Source: an uncultured Acetatifactor sp. (GTDB taxonomy: Bacteria > Bacillota > Clostridia > Lachnospirales > Lachnospiraceae). From it: DNA of 64,000 nt. Each line of letters starts with the position of its first letter. Within the stretch, counting starts at the first letter, position 1. The stretch is taken from positions 1-64,000 of the forward strand of contig CAJTVB010000010.1 in NCBI GenBank assembly GCA_910579755.1, written 5' to 3'. The notes beneath the pieces were generated by a model. That model worked only from the letters and a program-made list of their open reading frames with translations, had not been told where the DNA came from and did not search any database. Shown here one piece after another: positions 57,917-64,000 of the stretch. The translations under genes and the position numbers were made by a program.

Positions 57917-59392
57917 ATGTATGACAAGCAGGCGTGGCTTAGGAAGATCGAAGAGGTGATCGCGGGAGGACCATTTGGGGACGATTGGGATTCTCTTTCC
58001 AATCACCGTACACCAGAATGGTTCCGGAAAGCGAAATTCGGTATTTTTATTCACTGGGGCATCTATAGTGTCCCTGCGTTTGGAAGTGAGTGGTATTCCC
58101 GCAATATGTATATTCAGGGAAGCCCTGAATATGAGCATCACAGGGCGGTTTACGGCCCTCAAAAGGAATTTGGCTATAAGGACTTTATTCCTATGTTTAA
58201 AGCCGAAAAATTTGACGCGGCAAAATGGGTGGATCTTTTCTGCAGGGCCGGTGCCAGATATGTGGTGCCTGTGGCGGAGCATCATGACGGCTTTCAGATG
58301 TACAAAAGTGAAATATCCCGCTGGAATGCATACGAGATGGGGCCCGGACGGGATGTGCTGGGGGAGCTGACGGCGGAGATGGAAAAGAGGGGGCTGGTGA
58401 ACGGGGCATCCACTCACAGAATTGAGCACTGGTTTTTTATGGGACACGGAAGGGAGTTTGACAGCGACATCACCGAAAGCGGACAGGAGGGAGATTTTTA
58501 TTGGCCTGCCATGCCGGAGCGGGATCACTACGATCTGTACAGTGAGCCGGCTCCCACCAAGGAGTTTCTGGAGGATTGGATGATCCGCACCTGTGAGCTG
58601 ATTGACAAATATCGGGTGAAGGAGCTGTATTTTGACTGGTGGATCCAGCACAGCAGCGCCAAGCCCTATCTGAAGAAGATTGCCGCATATTATTATAACC
58701 GGGCGCTGGAGTGGGGCGAAGAGGTACATATCACCTATAAGCATGACGCTTTTATGTTCGGCACTGCCACCGTGGATATTGAGCGGGGGCAGTTTTCCCG
58801 GATACAGCCCTTTGCCTGGCAGACGGACACGGCCATTGCCAGAAATTCCTGGTGTTATACGGAAAACAATCAGTTCAAGGAGGCGAGGGATATTCTTCGT
58901 GATCTGGTGGATGTGGTCAGCAAAAACGGATGTATGCTGTTGAACGTGGGGCCCAAGGCTGACGGAACCATATCGGAGCAGGACGAGAGGATCCTGCTGG
59001 AGATCGGAGAATGGCTCAGGGTGAACGGAGAGGCGGTTTACGACACGGATATCTGGCGTGTTGCCGCAGAAGGCCCCACTGTGGTGGAGGAAGGGCAGTT
59101 TACGGACGGAAAGGCCCGTGAATTTACCTGGGAGGACTTCCGCTTTACCAGAAAGGGTACATACCTGTATGCCATATGTATGGCATATCCGGAGGATGGC
59201 CGTGTGCTGATCAAATCGCTGGGAAAGCAGGATGCTTCCAGGCTGCCGAAATTCCACGGCATTATCAGAAATGTGGAGGTGCTGGGCTTTGAACAGCGGC
59301 CTGAGTGGTCCAGGACGGAAGAGGGGCTTTCGATTTCTGCGCCGGGAGTCCATTCGGACAAACCGGTGGTATTTCGGATCACTCTGGACTAA
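57917..59392 (+). CDS. Alpha-L-fucosidase (GH29)
   Basis: A 491-residue protein. AAGGAGGG lies 6 nt before the ATG at 57917; an ATG 6 nt earlier is too close to it. No signal peptide, so cytosolic. It opens with WFRKAKFGIFIHWGIYSVPA and has VPVAEHHDGFQMY, both GH29 signatures; LYFDWWIQ carries the Asp nucleophile, and CMLLNVGPKADGTI is the late family block. The acid/base is not obvious by eye. It would remove fucose from imported oligosaccharides. A promoter region shared with dagK lies upstream; no transporter genes are near. Confidence 0.93.
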   Translation: MYDKQAWLRKIEEVIAGGPFGDDWDSLSNHRTPEWFRKAKFGIFIHWGIYSVPAFGSEWYSRNMYIQGSPEYEHHRAVYGPQKEFGYKDFIPMFKAEKFDAAKWVDLFCRAGARYVVPVAEHHDGFQMYKSEISRWNAYEMGPGRDVLGELTAEMEKRGLVNGASTHRIEHWFFMGHGREFDSDITESGQEGDFYWPAMPERDHYDLYSEPAPTKEFLEDWMIRTCELIDKYRVKELYFDWWIQHSSAKPYLKKIAAYYYNRALEWGEEVHITYKHDAFMFGTATVDIERGQFSRIQPFAWQTDTAIARNSWCYTENNQFKEARDILRDLVDVVSKNGCMLLNVGPKADGTISEQDERILLEIGEWLRVNGEAVYDTDIWRVAAEGPTVVEEGQFTDGKAREFTWEDFRFTRKGTYLYAICMAYPEDGRVLIKSLGKQDASRLPKFHGIIRNVEVLGFEQRPEWSRTEEGLSISAPGVHSDKPVVFRITLD

Positions 59393-59484
59393 AATGAAGA
59401 TATTTGATATGATGGTGTGCAAGGCAGGCTTCCCGGATAAAGCGCACAGGGATGCCTGAAAATGTAGAGTCAGGAGGAAAAAGA

Positions 59485-60732
59485 ATGTATTCGCTGGATG
59501 ATGTGAGAAGTGTGGATCCTGAGGTGGCCCAGGCCATAGTGGATGAAGAGGCCAGACAGAACAGCCATATCGAGCTGATTGCCTCGGAAAACTGGGTGAG
59601 CAGGGCGGTGATGGCGGCAATGGGAAGTCCTCTCACCAACAAATATGCGGAAGGGTATCCGGGAAAACGGTATTATGGCGGATGCCAATGCGTGGATGTG
59701 GTAGAGGAGCTGGCGATTGAAAGGGCCAAAAAGCTGTTTGGGTGCGAGTATGCCAATGTGCAGCCTCATTCCGGCGCTCAGGCCAATATGGCGGTTCAGT
59801 TTGCCATATGCAAGCCCGGCGACACGGTCATGGGAATGAATCTGGATCACGGCGGACATCTGACCCACGGAAGCCCCGTGAATATGTCCGGAAAATATTT
59901 TAACATTGTACCTTACGGTGTTAACGACGAGGGCTTTATCGATTATGATAAATTTCGGGAGGCGGCGCTGAAGACCAGGCCCAGGATGATCATTGCGGGG
60001 GCCTCCGCCTATGCCCGTACCATCGATTTTAAGATTTTCCGCCAGGTGGCCGATGAGGCGGGAGCTGTGCTTATGGTGGATATGGCCCATATCGCCGGTC
60101 TTGTGGCGGCAGGACTGCATCCCAGCCCGATCCCTTACGCTCATGTGACCACCACTACCACTCATAAAACTCTTCGAGGCCCCAGAGGCGGATTGATTTT
60201 GTCCAGCGCGGAGATGAACGAGAAATATAACTTTAACAAGGCTGTGTTCCCCGGAACCCAGGGCGGTCCGCTGATGCATGTAATCGCCGCAAAGGCCGTT
60301 TGCTTTAAGGAGGCGCTCAGCGACGAGTTTAAAGTGTACCAGCAGGGGATCATCGATAATGCGCAGGCACTGTGCAGGGGGCTGATGGACAGAGGAATCC
60401 GCATCGTGTCAGGCGGAACAGACAATCACCTGATGCTGGTGGATCTGACCAATTTCGGCCTTACCGGAAAAGCTGTGGAAAAGCTTCTGGATGCGGCGCA
60501 TATCACCTGCAACAAAAATACCATACCCAACGATCCTCAGTCGCCCTTCGTGACCAGCGGCATCCGCCTGGGTACGCCCGCCGTCACTTCCAGGGGAATG
60601 AACACGGAGGACATGGACAGGATCGCGGAGGCCGTGGCCCTTGTGATCAAAGGCGGAGAGGAAAAGGTTCCTCAGGCCAGGGCCATAGTACAGGAGCTCA
60701 CGGACAAATATCCCCTGAGTGCTTTGGATTGA
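59485..60732 (+). CDS. glyA: Serine hydroxymethyltransferase
   Basis: A 415-residue PLP enzyme; AGGAGG lies 7 nt ahead of the ATG at 59485, and an ATG 33 nt earlier lacks one. Landmarks: ELIASENWVS, YPGKRYYGGCQ, QPHSGAQANMAVQFA, HGGHLTHGSPVN, VDMAHIAGLVA, and the PLP lysine in TTTTHKTLRGPRGGLI. It exchanges serine and glycine while loading tetrahydrofolate; it can also split threonine slowly. Followed by a palindromic hairpin and a new promoter for the ACT/hom unit. Confidence 0.96.
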   Translation: MYSLDDVRSVDPEVAQAIVDEEARQNSHIELIASENWVSRAVMAAMGSPLTNKYAEGYPGKRYYGGCQCVDVVEELAIERAKKLFGCEYANVQPHSGAQANMAVQFAICKPGDTVMGMNLDHGGHLTHGSPVNMSGKYFNIVPYGVNDEGFIDYDKFREAALKTRPRMIIAGASAYARTIDFKIFRQVADEAGAVLMVDMAHIAGLVAAGLHPSPIPYAHVTTTTTHKTLRGPRGGLILSSAEMNEKYNFNKAVFPGTQGGPLMHVIAAKAVCFKEALSDEFKVYQQGIIDNAQALCRGLMDRGIRIVSGGTDNHLMLVDLTNFGLTGKAVEKLLDAAHITCNKNTIPNDPQSPFVTSGIRLGTPAVTSRGMNTEDMDRIAEAVALVIKGGEEKVPQARAIVQELTDKYPLSALD

Positions 60733-60759
60733 GCGGAAACAAAAGAGGTATTTCTGACC

Positions 60760-60783
60760 GGACTGCGCGGGACCGCGCAGTCC
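60760..60783 (+). terminator. Palindromic hairpin after glyA
   Basis: GGACTGCGCGG and CCGCGCAGTCC are perfect 11-bp arms around GA. It is GC-rich but has no T-run, so its role as terminator is uncertain. Confidence 0.4.
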
Positions 60784-60842
60784 ATGTTGTGTGGGGCATG
60801 TAACAGTACAGCGCCCGCACAAGAAATAAAATAAAAAAAGCC

Positions 60843-60871
60843 TTGTGCTTCTCGAAGAACTGTGTTAGAAT
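60843..60871 (+). promoter_or_regulatory. Promoter of the ACT-hom-aspartokinase run
   Basis: TTGTGC (60843-60848), 17 bp, TAGAAT (60866-60871). A leader of about 145 nt follows without a recognised riboswitch. Confidence 0.5.
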
Positions 60872-61023
60872 ATCCTTCGTCGAAAGACATGTGTCCGCCG
60901 AGTGGACACGTTTGGGGTAGGATGAGGTTTTTTTGCTCATTTTGTGTGTATCATGTTAATTACGGCGAAGCCGTGAATAGCAGCATCAATATTAATGCCT
61001 GGCTTCGGCGGGCAGGGAGTATA

Positions 61024-61470
61024 ATGATGAAAGAGGCGGCCAGATATTTTGTTGTACGGCAGAAAGCGGTGCCCGAGGTATTGCTGAAGGTGGTAGAAGC
61101 CAAAAAGCTTTTGGAGTCGGAAAAGGTTATGACGATTCAGGAGGCGGTGGATGCCGTGGGCATCAGCCGCAGTTCCTTTTATAAATATAAGGATGATATT
61201 TTTCAGTTTCATGACAACACTCAGGGCACTACATTTACCCTGACCTTTCAGATGGATGACGAGCCGGGGATATTGTCGGATGTGCTCAAGATCATTGCAG
61301 ACTATGGGGCCAATATTTTGACCATACATCAGAGTATTCCCATCAATGGCATTGCGTCGCTGAGTCTCAGCGTCCAGATATTGCAGACCACAGGCGACAT
61401 ATCGCTGATGATCGAGCAGATGGAACAGCAGCAGGGAGTGCATCATGTGAAGATACTGGCTAAGGAGTAG
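61024..61470 (+). CDS. ACT-domain regulatory protein (UPF0735/PheB-like)
   Basis: A 148-residue protein. The ATG at 61024 has GGGAG 5 nt upstream. A helical N-terminal part (about 1-60: EVLLKVVEAKKLLESEKVM, and AVDAVGISRSSFYKYKDDIF, which is HTH-like) is followed by an ACT domain (about 68-148: TLTFQMDDEPGILSDVLKII, IPINGIASLSLSVQI). ACT domains bind amino acids; PheB-like proteins are found next to amino-acid pathway genes. Its place just before hom suggests sensing of threonine, methionine or lysine, which is inference. Confidence 0.9.
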   Translation: MMKEAARYFVVRQKAVPEVLLKVVEAKKLLESEKVMTIQEAVDAVGISRSSFYKYKDDIFQFHDNTQGTTFTLTFQMDDEPGILSDVLKIIADYGANILTIHQSIPINGIASLSLSVQILQTTGDISLMIEQMEQQQGVHHVKILAKE

Positions 61471-61541
61471 ACTGAAAAGCTGCTGTATGCGACGGATTTG
61501 CCTGCGAAAAATAAAGATATATTGTATGAGGAGAGAGAATT

Positions 61542-62756
61542 ATGATCAATGTGGCAGTGCTGGGATATGGAACTGTGGGAAGCGGTGTTGTGGAAGTATT
61601 GGAGGAAAATAATGCGCAGGTCAGCTCCAGGGCAGGAGAGAGGATCTGTGTAAAATATATTCTGGATCTGAGAGATTTTCCGGGGGATCCTTATGAAGCA
61701 AAAATCGTGCATGATTTTAATGTGATTCTTCAGGATGAGGAGATTGACATTATCTGTGAAGTCATGGGGGGGACAGGGGCCGCATATCAATTTACAAAGC
61801 AGTCCCTTGAGTCCGGAAGGAGCGTATGCACCTCCAACAAGGAGCTTGTGGCAAAGCATGGAGCTGAGCTTTTGGAGCTTGCAGCAAGGCATTCCTGTAA
61901 TTACATGTTCGAGGCCAGCGTAGGGGGCGGCATTCCCGTCATCCGGCCCATGAATAACGCATTGACCGCCGAAAAGATATTGGCAGTTACGGGAATTCTC
62001 AACGGAACCACCAATTACATTCTTACGAAGATGGACCGGGAGGGAGCCGAATATGACGATGCCCTGAAGCATGCTCAGGAGCTGGGATATGCGGAGCGGA
62101 ACCCGGAGGCTGACGTGGAGGGATACGATGCCTGTCGTAAGCTTGCGATTCTTTCTTCTTTAATGACAGGAAAAAATGTGGATTCCGAAAAAATATACAC
62201 GGAAGGGATTTCCGGGATCACCTCCGCCGATTTTTCCTTTGCCAGAGCGGCAGGAATGTCCATTAAGCTGCTGGCCCTGGGGCAGAGCCGGGAGGATGGA
62301 AGCGTGACGGCCATAGTGGCGCCTTTTCTGGTTCCGGAGGAGCATCCGCTGGCCATGGTGAAGGATGTATTCAACGGCATTTTGATCACCGGCAACATGC
62401 TGGGAGATGCCATGTTTTACGGGCGCGGTGCGGGAAAGCTTCCCACTGCCAGCGCAGTGGCCGCGGATGTGGTGGACTGCGCCAGACATAAGGGAAAAAC
62501 GGTGTCCTGTGTCTGGAGCAGAGAGGAAGCGGGTCTTGCGGATATATCTGAGACCGAAAGGGCCTTCTTTGTTAGGGTGAAGGAATGCGCCCGCCGGGAG
62601 GCGGAGGCAGTGTTTCAGGGAGGAAGGAGCTTTTCGGCCGCAGGGTGCGGCTCGGAATTCGGAATTCTTACGCCCGTGATGAAGGAGAGCCAGTTCAGAG
62701 AGAAATACGATTTCTTGGGAGATAGTGTTCTGGGAAGAATACGTTTGTTGGGATAA
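61542..62756 (+). CDS. hom: Homoserine dehydrogenase
   Basis: A 404-residue enzyme reducing aspartate semialdehyde to homoserine. GGAGAGAG precedes the ATG. VAVLGYGTVGSGVVE is the dinucleotide loop; TSNKELVAKHG and FEASVGGGIPVI, then LNGTTNYILTKM with the catalytic region ADVEGYDACRKLAILS (Asp and Lys), form the active site. The C-terminal part from about 340 is short and ACT-like but poorly conserved, so feedback control may rest on the separate ACT protein upstream. It feeds both MetA and ThrH. Aspartokinase follows 46 bp later. Confidence 0.95.
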   Translation: MINVAVLGYGTVGSGVVEVLEENNAQVSSRAGERICVKYILDLRDFPGDPYEAKIVHDFNVILQDEEIDIICEVMGGTGAAYQFTKQSLESGRSVCTSNKELVAKHGAELLELAARHSCNYMFEASVGGGIPVIRPMNNALTAEKILAVTGILNGTTNYILTKMDREGAEYDDALKHAQELGYAERNPEADVEGYDACRKLAILSSLMTGKNVDSEKIYTEGISGITSADFSFARAAGMSIKLLALGQSREDGSVTAIVAPFLVPEEHPLAMVKDVFNGILITGNMLGDAMFYGRGAGKLPTASAVAADVVDCARHKGKTVSCVWSREEAGLADISETERAFFVRVKECARREAEAVFQGGRSFSAAGCGSEFGILTPVMKESQFREKYDFLGDSVLGRIRLLG

Positions 62757-62802
62757 GATCAGTGCGGCAGGATTAATTTGCAGATATGGCATGGAGGTTA
62801 AA

Positions 62803-64000
62803 ATGTCCAAGGTAGTAAAATTTGGCGGAAGCTCATTGGCAAGCGCCGAGCAGTTTGAGAAGGCAGGAGATATCATCAGGGCGGATGAGAGCAGACGGTT
62901 CGTAGTTCCTTCAGCTCCCGGAAAGCGTTTTGGCAATGACACCAAGGTGACGGATATGCTGTACCAGTGTCATGAGCTGGCGGAAGCGGGAAAGGATTTC
63001 GAAAAGGTTCTTTCCGATATTGCAGGCAGATACCAGGAGATCGTGGAAGGGCTTGGGCTGGATCTGGACCTGGCAGAGGAATTTGATACCATAAGAAAAT
63101 ATTTGAAGGAAGGAGCCGGAAAGGATTATGCCGCTTCCCGGGGAGAGTATTTGAACGGTATCATCATGGCAGAATATCTGGGATATGAGTTTATAGATGC
63201 GGCCTCGGTGATTTCCTTTGACGAAAACGGAGACTTTGATCCGGATCGGACAAACAAAGTTCTTTCGGATAGGCTGGCATTATGTGAAAATGCGGTGATT
63301 CCCGGTTTTTACGGAGCCATGCCGGACGGGACGGTGAAGACCTTTTCCAGGGGCGGCTCCGATGTGACGGGATCTATCGTGGCAAAGGCGGCCAGGGTGG
63401 ATGTATACGAGAACTGGACGGACGTGTCGGGCTTCCTGGTGGCGGATCCCAGGATTATCCATAAGCCCGAGGGGATCGATGTGATTACCTACAAGGAATT
63501 GAGAGAGCTGTCTTATATGGGAGCTACCGTTTTGCACGAGGATGCTATTTTTCCCGTGCGTCAGGAGGGGATTCCCATTAATATCCGCAATACCAATGCG
63601 CCGGAAGACGATGGTACCTGGATCGTGGGAAGCACCTGTCAGAAATCCAGGTTTGTCATTACGGGAATTGCAGGGAAAAAGGGCTTTTGTTCTATTAATA
63701 TAGAAAAGGACATGATGAATGCCGAGATCGGCTTTGGGCGGAAGGTACTGCAGGCCTTTGAGGAAAACGGTATTTCCTTTGAACATATTCCTTCGGGCAT
63801 TGATACACTGACGGTGTTTGTTCATCAGGATGAATTCATGCACAAGGAGCAGAAGGTGGTAGCCGGCATTCACAGACTGGCCAGACCGGATTCCATTGAG
63901 ATCGAATCAGATCTGGCGCTGATCGCCGTGGTGGGGCGCGGCATGAAATCCACACGAGGTACCGCGGGAAGGATCTTTTCTGCACTGTCCCATGCCAACG
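62803..64000 (+). CDS. Aspartokinase, 3'-partial
   Basis: The frame starts at an ATG with ATGGAGGTTAAA upstream and stays open for 399 codons to the window edge. MSKVVKFGGSSLASAEQFEK holds the kinase KFGGSS motif. FSRGGSDVTGSIVAKAA is the second signature, and ELSYMGATVLHEDAIFPV matches aspartokinases. An ACT region starts near residue 280 (GIAGKKGFCSINIEKDMM) and a second one (LALIAVVGRGMKSTRG) is cut by the edge. It makes aspartyl phosphate, the first step to lysine, methionine and threonine. Which isoform (lysine- or threonine-sensitive) is not clear. It is directly after hom. Confidence 0.95.
   Translation, partial: MSKVVKFGGSSLASAEQFEKAGDIIRADESRRFVVPSAPGKRFGNDTKVTDMLYQCHELAEAGKDFEKVLSDIAGRYQEIVEGLGLDLDLAEEFDTIRKYLKEGAGKDYAASRGEYLNGIIMAEYLGYEFIDAASVISFDENGDFDPDRTNKVLSDRLALCENAVIPGFYGAMPDGTVKTFSRGGSDVTGSIVAKAARVDVYENWTDVSGFLVADPRIIHKPEGIDVITYKELRELSYMGATVLHEDAIFPVRQEGIPINIRNTNAPEDDGTWIVGSTCQKSRFVITGIAGKKGFCSINIEKDMMNAEIGFGRKVLQAFEENGISFEHIPSGIDTLTVFVHQDEFMHKEQKVVAGIHRLARPDSIEIESDLALIAVVGRGMKSTRGTAGRIFSALSHAN

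Noticed and set aside
57863..59620. 585-codon minus-strand open frame across the fucosidase
   Set aside because: Antisense shadow of the GH29 gene, with no motif.
60843..61023. Possible threonine or methionine riboswitch or T-box upstream of the ACT-hom run
   Set aside because: No T-box core, SAM or lysine riboswitch motif, and no terminator could be found in the leader.

Overview
This 64 kb window reads as a chromosomal segment of a Clostridia-class Bacillota, most likely Lachnospiraceae. The signs are: a T-box leader in front of thrS, an infC-rpmI-rplT operon with infC starting at ATT, type-2 PyrF, an acetyl-CoA-type MetA, anaerobic NrdD/NrdG, sporulation-flavoured LysM and SpoIID-like proteins, and many small families I associate with this group (DUF4317, DUF6033, DUF5688, DUF3842, DUF1540, DUF5685). 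No CRISPR array, intact prophage, IS element or rRNA operon was seen. Two tRNA genes are present: Gly-CCC and Arg-CCG.

Layout. 1-1800: end of a membrane/lipoprotein gene, a 56-residue ribbon-helix-helix-like regulator with twin palindromic operators, and the N-terminal stub of a Tn916-type integrase, which looks like the scar of an integrative element. 1846-5989: visibly AT-richer operon of two GT-C-like membrane proteins and a UbiA enzyme of the decaprenyl-phosphate phosphoribosyltransferase type, likely building a cell-surface glycan. 6025-13197: DUF4317, TPR lipoprotein, XRE regulator, pyrF, thrH, DUF6033, secreted cyclophilin, CarD-like regulator. 13243-20263: T-box/thrS, DUF1540, LysM wall protein, O-antigen-ligase-like protein, infC-rpmI-rplT behind an L20-type leader. 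20449-28736: tRNA-Gly, uxuA, phosphoesterase, a duplicated XRE pair around a small gene, SGNH hydrolase, a SpoIID/LysM protein, carboxylesterase. 28749-33431: DUF3842, YqeG-like HAD, aroE-aroK-aroQ, efp, DUF5688. 33452-42801: tRNA-Arg, SH3 protein, gdhA, MgtC-like, RNase H, RluF-like, a divergent ligA, metA. 43008-45178: zinc-ribbon membrane protein, DUF5685, and a J-domain protein with a cysteine string. 45187-49022: nrdDG plus an epimerase. 49167-56628: chemoreceptor, DUF1653, 5'-nucleotidase, an SfsA-MutY fusion, GT2 and a PAP2 phosphatase. 56810-64000: lipid kinase, GH29 fucosidase, glyA, ACT protein, hom and a 3'-partial aspartokinase.

How the genes fit together. Aspartate-family metabolism is scattered over the window: aspartokinase, Hom, ThrH (which can phosphorylate homoserine), MetA (which acetylates homoserine), GlyA, and ThrS under tRNA-Thr control. 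Envelope functions recur: the GT-C/UbiA operon, the ligase-like polymerase, LysM/SH3 proteins, GT2, PAP2 and DagK. The most unusual items are the cysteine-string J-domain locus, the SfsA-MutY fusion, the UbiA/GT-C operon, the Arg tRNA enclosed by an inverted repeat, and a terminator-like hairpin in the nrdD leader. Starts were chosen by Shine-Dalgarno position and family-typical N-termini; all functional calls rest on reading motifs, with no database search.
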